A stretch of DNA of 64,000 nt from Vibrio sp. AND4 (GTDB lineage Bacteria > Pseudomonadota > Gammaproteobacteria > Enterobacterales > Vibrionaceae), in assembly GCF_000171815.1 (NCBI RefSeq), contig NZ_ABGR01000002.1:248001-312000 (forward strand), in the 5' to 3' direction. Both the position numbers and the translations under genes were made by a program. This document shows positions 55,669 to 64,000 of this stretch, in pieces. Numbering within the stretch: the stretch's first letter is position 1; each line of letters opens with the position of its first letter. The notes under the pieces were generated by a model. It was not told the DNA's origin and did no database searches. It saw only the letters and a list, made by a program, of their open reading frames with translations.

Positions 55669-56853
55669 GTGACTACTCCAAAAAGTGTTCTTTATGTTCA
55701 TTATGGGGATAATTGGATTCGTGGCAGTGAAGTTGTGCTGATTGACCTCATTAAGAACATAAACCGTGAACAATACCAGCCCATTGTTTGGACTAACTGT
55801 GAGCCTCTGATTGAGAGATGCCGTTCTCTCAAGATCGAAGCGGAATATTCCAATTTTACTCTAGTTGGGGGGTGGAACACACCGCGTTGGGACATCAGTG
55901 GATGGAACGATTTGTTAAAGCAAGCGTCGGCATTGATTGAAAAACACAATATAGACCTTGTCCACGTAAACAGTGGTGGTCCTTGTCAGTGGATGTGCTT
56001 GGCCTCTCGTATGAACCATATTCCTCTCGTGACTCAACTCCACTGCCATTACACCTTACGCGATCGTCTCTCCCTCGGTCTTCACCTTTCACCAAAATTA
56101 ATTTGTGTGAGTAAGGATGTTGGACAAGAGATTTTGAAAGACGGTTACCCAGCAGAGTGTCTTCACGTTGTTCACAACGGTGTATCAATAGGACAACAAA
56201 GTGCACCGATCGATGTTAAACAGCAGTTGAGTATTCCTCATCAAGCCTTTGTCTTTATTTCAGTTGGATCACTTATAAAGCGTAAAGGTTTTGACCGCTT
56301 AATCCATGCAATCCGCATGCACTGCTACCACCAGTACAATCCACATTTGGTGGTCGTCGGTGACGGCGAAGAACGCAATGCATTGACCGCATTAGCGATC
56401 GACTTAGGCGTGGAGGACCGCGTTCATTTTGTCGGTGAACAACATAATGCTGAAAGCTGGATGAGAGGCACAGTGGATGCCTTTATCAGCGGCGCTTACC
56501 AAGAGGCGTTTGGTCTTGTTCTGGGAGAGGCCGCATTAGCAAATTTGCCAATCATAGCGCCTAATACCGGTGGTATTCCTGAGCTGTTTAAACACAATCA
56601 TAGCGCTCTACTGTACAAAAACAATAGTATGGCAAGCCTGCTTAACACTATCCAGCAAATTATTCATGATGCACCGCTAAGAGAAAAATTGGCAAAAAAC
56701 GCAAACCAGCATGCTAAACAAAACCTGAGCGTAGCTGCATCCGTCAAAGCAATTGAAGACATTTACCATCACGAACTATTGCAGAAAGAGCTCAATCTAA
56801 TGCCTGTTACCCACTGCATTAAACCGCTGTCACGCTGGTTGAACTTTCATTGA
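55669..56853 (+). CDS. sypI: SypI-like glycosyltransferase (GT4)
   Basis: 394 residues, GT-B fold with SVGSLIKRKGFDRLIHA and E-x7-E in YQEAFGLVLGEAALA. GTG 55669 has GAGG about 11 nt before it; a weak site, but the reading frame starts cleanly there. First gene of a second syp transcript, under its own sigma-54 promoter. Confidence 0.87.
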   Translation: MTTPKSVLYVHYGDNWIRGSEVVLIDLIKNINREQYQPIVWTNCEPLIERCRSLKIEAEYSNFTLVGGWNTPRWDISGWNDLLKQASALIEKHNIDLVHVNSGGPCQWMCLASRMNHIPLVTQLHCHYTLRDRLSLGLHLSPKLICVSKDVGQEILKDGYPAECLHVVHNGVSIGQQSAPIDVKQQLSIPHQAFVFISVGSLIKRKGFDRLIHAIRMHCYHQYNPHLVVVGDGEERNALTALAIDLGVEDRVHFVGEQHNAESWMRGTVDAFISGAYQEAFGLVLGEAALANLPIIAPNTGGIPELFKHNHSALLYKNNSMASLLNTIQQIIHDAPLREKLAKNANQHAKQNLSVAASVKAIEDIYHHELLQKELNLMPVTHCIKPLSRWLNFH

Positions 56854-56863
56854 GGAGCCCGCC

Positions 56864-58036
56864 ATGAAACGTATATTGATGTTTGATGCCATTCCCATGC
56901 TTGGAGGCTCTAAAGTCGCTAACGCAGAGCTAATCAAACAGTGCGAACAACGGGGAGTGATAAGTTATGTTGCAACAACGCACCCTGAGCACTGGACAAA
57001 AATCTTTCGTTCAAACTCTCATGTAAAAATAATTAAGCTAAAGCGTTCCCCAATCTCATCACACCATGGTATCAGTTATTGGCTAATGAGCATTTTCTAC
57101 TTCATGCAACTCTTTTTAGTCACTCTCAAACTACCAAAGTTAGACTGGCTTGTTGGGCTATCTTCTCCCAACAACGACATGCCTTTGTATTTACTTCGTT
57201 TGTTTACTCGCAAGCCCATCGTACAAATGGTTCATGGCCTAGTCGGGGTTTCGCGTACTACAGGTTATTGCTTGGTAAAAGCTCATTCAATTTATTACCT
57301 AGACAATACCCGTGATTCCATGATTAATGCACTTGCCAAGTACCTGAAAATCCCCAAGCAAGCCGTTTATCAATTCTGGCCAACATTAAACACAAGTTCA
57401 TTTGTAAACGGTCTTTCCTCTCAGCGTAAATCGAAACAAGCCAATCCTATCTCTCAACGAGTATTCTGGGCGGCTAGTCTATTGAAATGGAAGAACGTTG
57501 ATTTGCTGGTTGATGCAATAAACCAAGACGAAACGACCAACCTCCAAGCGACCGTATGTTATATCAAACCCAACATCGCTGGTTTTGAATATTCTGAGCC
57601 TGACTTGAGCCAACCAAACATTGAGTGGCATGAGTCCCCCGACAACTTAGACGAGCTTCGTGCACAGTGCGGTATCTTTGTCTCAACCAGTGTCAATGAA
57701 CCTTTTGGGTTATCGATTTTAGAGGCCCTAACTGCGGGTATGTGCGTCGTAATTCCTCATGATGGCAGCTACTGGGATCGTATGCTCATACACGGAAAGA
57801 ACTGCATGAAATACACCCCCAACGATGCTGCATCACTACACAACGCCATTGTTCTCTTGAATGAATCTCCATGGTTAAAAGTCACGATGGGACTAGAAGC
57901 ATTGAATGTTGCCAGCCTATACACGGCCGAGCGCTGTTATTTCTCGATTACCCAACAATTGTGTACAAACCCATCTAAAAAAGCGAAAGATAAAACAAGC
58001 AAGCGCAACAAAGCCAAGGGATATGACCATGTCTAA
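56864..58036 (+). CDS. sypJ: SypJ-like glycosyltransferase (GT4)
   Basis: 390 residues, GT-B fold; SLLKWKNVDLLVDA and TSVNEPFGLSILEALTAG mark the donor domain. GAGGAG lies 6-7 nt before ATG 56864. The C-terminus is lysine-rich (KKAKDKTSKRNKAKGYD), which could sit on the membrane surface. Overlaps sypK by 8 nt. Confidence 0.85.
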   Translation: MKRILMFDAIPMLGGSKVANAELIKQCEQRGVISYVATTHPEHWTKIFRSNSHVKIIKLKRSPISSHHGISYWLMSIFYFMQLFLVTLKLPKLDWLVGLSSPNNDMPLYLLRLFTRKPIVQMVHGLVGVSRTTGYCLVKAHSIYYLDNTRDSMINALAKYLKIPKQAVYQFWPTLNTSSFVNGLSSQRKSKQANPISQRVFWAASLLKWKNVDLLVDAINQDETTNLQATVCYIKPNIAGFEYSEPDLSQPNIEWHESPDNLDELRAQCGIFVSTSVNEPFGLSILEALTAGMCVVIPHDGSYWDRMLIHGKNCMKYTPNDAASLHNAIVLLNESPWLKVTMGLEALNVASLYTAERCYFSITQQLCTNPSKKAKDKTSKRNKAKGYDHV

Positions 58037-59449
58037 AGCAATGACTAACATGTCACTGTTTGCCATTGCGTTGGTGATCAACAAAAGCATCAGTCTCATT
58101 ATGTTGCCTGTACTCCCGCAATATTTGACTCCAGAGCAAATGGGTAAATTGGAACTGCTCACCTCTATTGGCGTGGTTACCGCATTACTCACAAGTATGG
58201 CCATGCACGAGGCACTATATCGATTCGTCAGTGTCGAGAGAGACGATGCTAAAAAGGCAGATATACTCAATCAAATCTACTCATTGTCCGTCTCGATAAT
58301 CGCTGTGATTGGGTTGGTATTAATACTTCTCATCTTAGTCGCACCCATTCCAAGCCCATTTTCTGAGTTCGAATTTATTGCACTTGTGCTTGCGATAATA
58401 TTGGAAGGCCCCATTAGCATCGGTACCGCTTGGCTGCGTATGCAAGATGATAAGGCAAAGACGTTACTGTATGTAATGATAACCACCACCTTACTTCAAG
58501 CAGTGTTCATTGTTGCTGCCCTATTGATTCATCCTCACGTTATCTCTGTCTTGTTTGGGGGATTACTGGCAGCGGTGGTTCAGTTTATCTGGTTACACAT
58601 CGTCAACAAGTACAACCTTGTCCTACCCGATTTTATGGTCGCTAAAGAACACCTCAGCTACAGCACTCCAGTCATGATGTCTGCATTGGTCGCATTCTGC
58701 TTAAACGGCGCTGAGCGCTGGTTTATTGGCGCGAACGCTTCGCTGGCAACACTTGGCATCTACGCCATTGCTGTAAAGTTTGCCATTGGTATGTGCATTT
58801 TAGTGCAACCTTTTGGTATGTGGTGGATGCCTCGACGCTTCTCTTACTTGGAACGCAGGTGTGGTGCAGAAGCGGTGAGAATTTCTCATTTTGGCATGAT
58901 CTACATTGCAGCGCTTACTGTGTTAGTCGCAACACTTGCTTTTGTTGTCATCAATTATTTTTTGCCTCACACTTACCACCAAGCCGCGCTCTACACCCTA
59001 TTCCTCTTACCCATAGCCATGCTCAGAGAGTGGTGTGAACTACTGAATATCGCCATCTCTATAAACGCAGAACACGATGGTTATTAGGTATGAATGTCAT
59101 CGCCGCTGGCATCGCTATTACCTTACTATTCGCCCTCTCTCCCCTTGGCGTTTATGGTGTTTTTATTGCACTTTACTATGCACAACTTGCTAAGTTAATT
59201 ATGACGCTTGTCATCGGACAGCAATGCATGTTTTTGCCCTTCCATCTAAGTTTGATGGTTGTATTGCAAATAATATCTGGCTCTGCACTGCTCTTGATTC
59301 ATTCCTCTGAATCGGTCGGCAGTGCAGTCGTAATTTGCATTTTGACGTGCGTTATTTTTGCAGGCATTGCCTGCAAATTCATCCCCAAATGCACACGCGT
59401 CGATATTATTTACAAAATAAGGGCTGAGGCGAAAAGAGTAACGTTATGA
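58029..59449 (+). pseudogene. sypK: SypK-like polysaccharide flippase, split by a frameshift
   Basis: Two adjacent frames, 352 and 119 residues, together give the usual length (about 470) of a Wzx-type flippase with 12 or so helices. The first ends at TAG 59085-59087; the second, in another frame, starts at ATG 59090 and its C-terminal helices look like the missing third of the same protein. The break needs the loss of one base or an equivalent change. Near the junction GATGGTTATTAGGT holds one copy of GGTTATT; two copies would restore a single frame reading HDGYWLLGMNV. ATG 58029 has AAGGGA 7 nt upstream. Either inactivated, phase-variable or a sequencing error. Confidence 0.8.
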
Positions 59450-60831
59450 ATATCAATGATGTAAGACCAGTACAAATCACCGCTGCAATTACTATCACTT
59501 TATTGATCGCCGCTGCATGGCTAGTATTACCTAATCCGATATTCATCCTAGCCGTATGTTTCGCTCCGCTCCTCATATTGTTCGCGATAAACCAAGCCTT
59601 TTGGCTAGTCATCTTATTCGTGATTTTTTCGTTCTTTCGTATTCACGAGGCTTTCCCTGTTATTTACGATTTCAAGCTCCCTTATATCCTGTCTGTCGGG
59701 GCGCTAGGGGCAATGTCATTTCATATACTGATTAGCCGACGGCTTGTCGTCTTTTGGCATCCTTCGTTAAAATGGCTAATCATATTTTGGGCATTAGTCA
59801 TTATCAGTATTGTTTTCGCCTCCTCTCGGGAAATTGCGCTAAACACATTCATGGATAAGTACTGGAAAATTATTCTAATGACCTTAGCGATTACCTGGCT
59901 CATCACCACCCCTAAGCAGCTTGCACAGATGTCAAAAGCCATTATGGTTGCGGGCTTATTAGTTGGGCTCGTTGCCCTTTATAACGCAAGCAATGGCATT
60001 GATATCGTCGAGGGCACACGTGTATCAATTGGTCGTTCATTTGGTTCTATGCTCGGCGATCCAAATGACTTAGCTCTCGTGTTGTTGTTTCCGCTTGCTT
60101 TTGCAATTAGTCAGTTGGTCGAGAAGCGCTCATCTTTGTGGTTACGTGGGTTTGCGATAATTACTTGTCTCATATTATCTCTTTCGATCCTTGAAACACA
60201 AAGCCGAGGAGGCTTGTTAGGCGCCCTGTCTATTTTTTGTTATTTTGCATCCAAACATGTCAAGTGCAAGACGATGTTACTTGTCCTCACCTTAGCGGCA
60301 ACATTAACGTTGTATATAGTCGCAGGTATTAACGGACGCGCTTCAGGTGGCGCGACTGAAGTAGGGATTGATGCATCCGCAATGGGACGGCTTTATGCAT
60401 GGGAAGCCGCGTTCAAAATGGCACTCGATAATCCACTCACTGGTGTTGGTTTAGATAATTTCTATCCTAACTATTTTTTCTACAGCCCCCACTGGGACGG
60501 TATCAACCACGCAGTTCATAGCACTTGGTTTGGCGTACTAGCCGAGACCGGTTTTATTGGACTGGCCGTCTTCATTGCTTTGATGGTCTCTCTTATAAAA
60601 ACATCATTACATTCAATGTCACTTCTAAATAGGAGTTCAGACGTCAGCCTATCTGTTGGGGCAAACGCTATACTCGGTGGGCTTATCGGTATTATTGTAT
60701 CTGGGACTTTCCTTACACAGGGCTTTATTTGGCCCATTTACATCCTCGCAGCACTGACGATTGTCGTAAACCGTATTGTTCAAACTGATTTTCAAAATGA
60801 GAAACTTGAACCTTCCCAAAATCAGAAGTGA
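59446..60831 (+). CDS. sypL: SypL-like O-antigen ligase/polymerase family protein
   Basis: 461 residues with about 11 helices. Family features: QSRGGLLG near 245, then a long periplasmic loop holding GVGLDNFYPNYFFYSP and the histidine HSTWFGVLAETG. In this cluster it probably polymerises or ligates the repeat units in the periplasm. Its ATG overlaps the stop of the sypK remnant (ATGA), so normal translation of it would depend on sypK. Confidence 0.87.
   Translation: MNINDVRPVQITAAITITLLIAAAWLVLPNPIFILAVCFAPLLILFAINQAFWLVILFVIFSFFRIHEAFPVIYDFKLPYILSVGALGAMSFHILISRRLVVFWHPSLKWLIIFWALVIISIVFASSREIALNTFMDKYWKIILMTLAITWLITTPKQLAQMSKAIMVAGLLVGLVALYNASNGIDIVEGTRVSIGRSFGSMLGDPNDLALVLLFPLAFAISQLVEKRSSLWLRGFAIITCLILSLSILETQSRGGLLGALSIFCYFASKHVKCKTMLLVLTLAATLTLYIVAGINGRASGGATEVGIDASAMGRLYAWEAAFKMALDNPLTGVGLDNFYPNYFFYSPHWDGINHAVHSTWFGVLAETGFIGLAVFIALMVSLIKTSLHSMSLLNRSSDVSLSVGANAILGGLIGIIVSGTFLTQGFIWPIYILAALTIVVNRIVQTDFQNEKLEPSQNQK
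60789..60804. promoter_or_regulatory. Possible SypG-type box ahead of the sypN-like gene
   Basis: Lies in the end of sypL. Its reverse complement TTTCTCATTTTGAAAA fits TTCTCANNNTG. About 75-80 bp further on TTGGTATGTATAATGA has GG but GA in place of GC, so the promoter is doubtful. Confidence 0.5.
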
Positions 60832-60926
60832 TATAAGTCATTATTTTAAAAGGCATTACTCTTTGGTATGTATAATGATACTGATTGAACAATGGCAATA
60901 ATTGGATTGACTCTAGGAGAGATTTG

Positions 60927-62054
60927 ATGACAGACATGGTTGTGTTTGGTGAAGACTTAGGCGGTTTGCCCTCCTCGACTCAACACTTAATAAGACATTT
61001 AGCGAAGTGTCATCGCATTCTTTGGGTCAATTCCATTGGCCTGAGGCAACCGAAGTTCACACCGAAAGATGTCAAACGTCTGTTACATAAACTGAAACAT
61101 TCAATCACGAAACAAAAAGCCAGAGAAAAAACACCGTTTAGCCACCAAGAAGAGACAGGTATTAACACGATCACCTTACTTACAATACCCGCTCCAGGCA
61201 GCAAATGGACGCGGAAAGTCGCCACTCAAATGATGAAGCATCAACTTAGTAAGAAACTGAACGAAATTGGCTTTCGTCACGCTATCTTTTGGACATCTTT
61301 ACCCACAGCGGTGGATATTTGCAAGCAAATGAACGCGAGAGGCATCGTCTACTATTGTGGCGATGATTTTGGTGCCTTAGCGGGCGTAGACCACCGAGTC
61401 GTACTAGAACATGAAATTGATCTTGTTGATTGCGCTGACCTTATTCTGGTCGCCAATGAAGAGCTCGCTGATGACTTCCCTCAAGAAAAAACGGTCACCA
61501 TATCTCACGGCGTAGATTTCAGCTTATTCTCAGAACCAGTAGTGATAGCGAAAGATATGCCAAACAAAGGGCAAAAAGTACTGGGCTTTTACGGCAGTTT
61601 GTCGGAGTGGTTGGATTATCAGCTTATTGAACAGGTGGCCGATCAAGCACCCGATTGGACTCTTGTTTTTATCGGTCCAAACGAGTTTCATTATAATCCT
61701 CTACCGAAACGAAGTAATATTCACTATTTAGGGACAAGACTACATCAAGATTTACCAAGATATTCGCAACATTGGGATGCCAGTTGGCTGCCCTTTATCG
61801 ACAACCCACAAATTCGAGCCTGTAATCCGCTTAAACTCTTGGAATACCTTGCGACAGGGACGCCCGTGATCAGTACCCCTTTTCCAGCACTTAAACCCTA
61901 TCAACACATGTTGCATGTTGTGATGAATGTTGACGACGTCTGTGCGAGTCTGAATCATTTGCTCCCTCCCCCTGAGGGTTCACTCACGCTAATACAGCAA
62001 CAGGGTTGGGAATCGAAAGCACATCAGGTCGATCGACTAGTGAGGGCGCTATGA
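60927..62054 (+). CDS. sypN: SypN-like glycosyltransferase
   Basis: 375 residues, GT-B-like: N-terminal MVVFGEDLGGLPSSTQ, C-terminal GFYGSLSEWLDYQLIEQ and NPLKLLEYLATGTPVIST. By position it matches V. fischeri sypN, although no acetyltransferase (sypM) precedes it. ATG 60927 has GGAG 7 nt upstream. Ends in ATGA overlap with the sypO-like gene. Confidence 0.82.
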   Translation: MTDMVVFGEDLGGLPSSTQHLIRHLAKCHRILWVNSIGLRQPKFTPKDVKRLLHKLKHSITKQKAREKTPFSHQEETGINTITLLTIPAPGSKWTRKVATQMMKHQLSKKLNEIGFRHAIFWTSLPTAVDICKQMNARGIVYYCGDDFGALAGVDHRVVLEHEIDLVDCADLILVANEELADDFPQEKTVTISHGVDFSLFSEPVVIAKDMPNKGQKVLGFYGSLSEWLDYQLIEQVADQAPDWTLVFIGPNEFHYNPLPKRSNIHYLGTRLHQDLPRYSQHWDASWLPFIDNPQIRACNPLKLLEYLATGTPVISTPFPALKPYQHMLHVVMNVDDVCASLNHLLPPPEGSLTLIQQQGWESKAHQVDRLVRAL

Positions 62055-63478
62055 ATGACTTAAGAGATAATCTCACCCTTTTACTACACGGAGCATGGCG
62101 ACGCCGTCACTTAATCATCACCCCTATGCTTGTCCTACCAATTTTGGGCTTTTTGGTCAGTAAAGCCATGCCAACCAAATACGAGGCGCACACAAGCATG
62201 CTGATCCAAGAAACGGCCAAAATGAACCCATTTCTTGAAGACCTCGCTGTTTCAACCATGTTGAAGGACCGACTGAGCGCCTTGAGCACTCTGCTCAAAA
62301 GCCGTCATGTGTTATATTCCGTCGCCAAAGAGCAAGGCCTAGTAAAAGACACAATGGACGCTAACGAGCAAGAATTCATCATTAAAGATCTTGCTGATCG
62401 ATTGACGGTTGAGCAGCTCGGAAAAGACTTTATTCAAATCAAACTTACGAGTAGCCAATCTGAAGGTATGGAAGAAATGCTGAGCTCGGTCAGCAATCAT
62501 TTTGTTGAGCAACTTTTGGCACCTGAGCGATCCTCTATAAAAGATTCAAGCCACTTTTTGACCATTCATATTGATAAGCGTCGTGAAGATCTGAACAAAG
62601 CGGTACAAGCTTTTGCTGAGTACAAAAATGTCTACTCTCATGCCACACCTGAGATGCAGGCACAGAGCTTGACACGTCTCGCCAGCTTAAAACAAACACT
62701 CGCCGAGAAAGAGGCGGAGTTAGCGGGCGTTAAACGAAGCCTTGGCAGCCTTGATCAACAACTTTCAAGGACCAATCCGGTGATCGGGAAGATCGAAGAA
62801 CAAATAATCGACATACGCAGTAAACTCACTTTGTTGCGGTCGAAATACACAGAAGCGCACAGTTCAGTCCAAGGCAAGCTACGCGAGTTAAATCGCCTAG
62901 AGTATGAGCGTTCGGTGCTGCTCAACTCGAATCAGCCAACAATGAACAGTGACCAGCTCTGGGACATTGCAAGTACAGCAACAGTGAGCAAGATTGGCAG
63001 TGCCCAACCACTGCTTGTCTCTCAGCTTCACCAATTGCAAATTATGCGTGGCCGTTACGAGTCTTTGGAAGAAGAGACATCAAGCCTAAGAAACATGATC
63101 CAAGAGTTAGAAAATAATGCAAATCGCTTCGGCAGCACAGCAACAGAAATCACACGGCTTGCTCGTGATGTTACGGTAAAGCGTGAGCTGTACGAAGCGC
63201 TCGTCCAACGTTATGAAATGGCTCAATTAACAGGGGCTCTGGGCGTTTTTGAAGAGAACAAACGCGTTAAAGTCATCGATGAGCCTTACACACCAAGCTT
63301 ACCTTCCAACTTGCCCACGTTCATCTTTGTGATTTTAGGCTTTATTGGTGGTACTGGTTTAGGAATTGGTTTTGCTACCATTGCCGAGCTAGCGGATAAT
63401 TCAGTTCGATCTCGAAAAGCACTTGAGAAACACCTTGGCGCTCCAGTAATAACAACCATCCCTACAATTAAATTCTAA
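62051..63478 (+). CDS. sypO: SypO-like Wzz chain-length determinant
   Basis: 475 residues. Two helices (about 27-45 and 425-447) flank a long periplasmic coiled-coil region, the Wzz/GNVR layout. No C-terminal kinase domain, so it would need a separate partner such as the SypD-like protein. It controls polymer length and may contact the SypC export pore. ATG 62051 overlaps the previous stop; TGAGG lies 5 nt before. Confidence 0.88.
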   Translation: MNDLRDNLTLLLHGAWRRRHLIITPMLVLPILGFLVSKAMPTKYEAHTSMLIQETAKMNPFLEDLAVSTMLKDRLSALSTLLKSRHVLYSVAKEQGLVKDTMDANEQEFIIKDLADRLTVEQLGKDFIQIKLTSSQSEGMEEMLSSVSNHFVEQLLAPERSSIKDSSHFLTIHIDKRREDLNKAVQAFAEYKNVYSHATPEMQAQSLTRLASLKQTLAEKEAELAGVKRSLGSLDQQLSRTNPVIGKIEEQIIDIRSKLTLLRSKYTEAHSSVQGKLRELNRLEYERSVLLNSNQPTMNSDQLWDIASTATVSKIGSAQPLLVSQLHQLQIMRGRYESLEEETSSLRNMIQELENNANRFGSTATEITRLARDVTVKRELYEALVQRYEMAQLTGALGVFEENKRVKVIDEPYTPSLPSNLPTFIFVILGFIGGTGLGIGFATIAELADNSVRSRKALEKHLGAPVITTIPTIKF

Positions 63479-63571
63479 CGTTAACGCTTAACTTTCACTC
63501 GAGACGAGACTTTATTTAGTCGGTTTTGTGTTAACCCACGCTATCATCTCGCCCCATTTCTATTAATTTTG

Positions 63572-63587
63572 AATCTCAAATTAGGAA
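63572..63587 (+). promoter_or_regulatory. Degenerate SypG-type box upstream of sypP
   Basis: AATCTCAAATTAGGAA keeps TCTCA and the spacing; the second half-site is altered. Its centre is about 90 bp before the -12 element, the same as at sypA and sypI. Confidence 0.65.
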
Positions 63588-63656
63588 TCGAGTTTTCTAA
63601 TTTCGAACTTTCATAAAAAACACGGTTAAGCAATTGTTTATAAAGTACTTAATTTC

Positions 63657-63671
63657 TGGCACGCCCCCTGC
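63657..63671 (+). promoter_or_regulatory. Sigma-54 promoter of sypP
   Basis: TGGCACGCCCCCTGC: GG at 63658 and GC at 63670, 12 nt apart. 36 nt before the start codon. Confidence 0.85.
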
Positions 63672-63706
63672 AGAGTTCAATCCAACTGTCTGTGTAGGAT
63701 TTTGGA

Positions 63707-64000
63707 ATGGCAAACTCAGATACTCAACAATATCCGGCGACCAGTAACGTAATCATCCACGTCGTACAACATCTTGCGCCGGGTGGTCTAGAGACATTGG
63801 TGCTTGAAATGCTTCGATTTGCGAAACCAGAAGACTCGGTTTACGTGATTAGCTTAGAAGGTAAAAAGGCCACCGCACTTGGCAATTGGGAAAAATTGAC
63901 AACTTTTGAGTCTCAACTCCACTTTTTAAATAAACCCTCTGGTCTTAGTCTGGCTACAATTCGTGCACTAGGCGACAAGTTGAAAATATTAAATGCCAAC
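63707..64000 (+). CDS. sypP: SypP-like glycosyltransferase, N-terminal part (cut by window)
   Basis: 98 codons are visible with no stop before the window end. VIIHVVQHLAPGGLETLVLEML is the acceptor-domain start of a GT4 enzyme. AGGAT lies 6 nt before ATG 63707. First gene of a third syp transcript with its own sigma-54 promoter, matching the V. fischeri sypP promoter position. Confidence 0.8.
   Translation, partial: MANSDTQQYPATSNVIIHVVQHLAPGGLETLVLEMLRFAKPEDSVYVISLEGKKATALGNWEKLTTFESQLHFLNKPSGLSLATIRALGDKLKILNAN

Noticed and set aside
1..64000. CRISPR arrays, insertion sequences, prophage genes, tRNA genes
   Set aside because: No regularly spaced repeats, transposase or integrase motifs, or cloverleaf-like sequences were recognised by eye in the intergenic parts.

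Overview
The window is a chromosomal segment of a Vibrio, most likely of the Harveyi/Parahaemolyticus group. This judgement rests on family resemblance and gene order (fnr-uspE-ttcA, potABC followed by two potD genes, ribC divergent from a NorM-type MATE pump, Vibrio-type DUF2960/DUF3802 proteins, a syp-type exopolysaccharide locus); no database search was run. Base composition and codon use look uniform. I saw no transposase, integrase, phage gene, rRNA, tRNA or CRISPR array.

Layout. 1-5.0 kb: end of a TauE/SafE-like membrane protein, fnr with an FNR box in its promoter, uspE, ttcA, a DUF2987 exported protein and a membrane protein. 5.4-10.6 kb: polyamine importer potA-potB-potC with two substrate-binding proteins. 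10.7-11.5 kb: sirtuin cobB. 11.6-22 kb: a respiratory formate dehydrogenase region (FdhA/B/C, small Tat protein, TorD-type chaperone, polyferredoxin, DUF3306/DUF3305 pair, divergent fdhD, a 39-residue membrane peptide). 22-27.2 kb: the ABC-F protein ybiT, then a membrane NTPase-like protein lacking the Walker A lysine, coupled to an MscS-type channel. 27.3-36 kb: a sensor kinase and sigma-54 activator divergent from tungstate transporter genes tupABC, then mobA and a mobB-moeA fusion. A near-perfect sigma-54 promoter and two matching 21-bp sites lie between the activator and tupA, suggesting a two-component switch for tungstate uptake and molybdopterin cofactor synthesis. 36-48 kb: housekeeping and signalling genes (nagK, tapT-like, sterol-desaturase family, NlpC/P60, a response regulator/diguanylate cyclase pair, fructosamine-kinase family, ribC, norM, DUF3080, periplasmic ATP-dependent DNA ligase).

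48.2-64 kb: a syp-type (symbiosis polysaccharide) biofilm locus, sypA-B-C-D, a lone Hpt gene, sypG-H-I-J-K-L, then sypN-, sypO- and a truncated sypP-like gene at the window edge. SypG-type boxes sit about 90 bp upstream of -24/-12 promoters before sypA, sypI and sypP. The positions held by sypE and sypF in Vibrio fischeri are filled by one stand-alone Hpt protein, no sypM is present, SypD lacks its P-loop lysine, and sypK is split by a frameshift at a site where loss of one copy of a 7-bp repeat would explain the break.

The most promising leads are the tup two-component regulon, the rewired syp phosphorelay and its promoter code, the sypK frameshift, the 15-bp-arm hairpin before the second potD, and the channel/NTPase pair.
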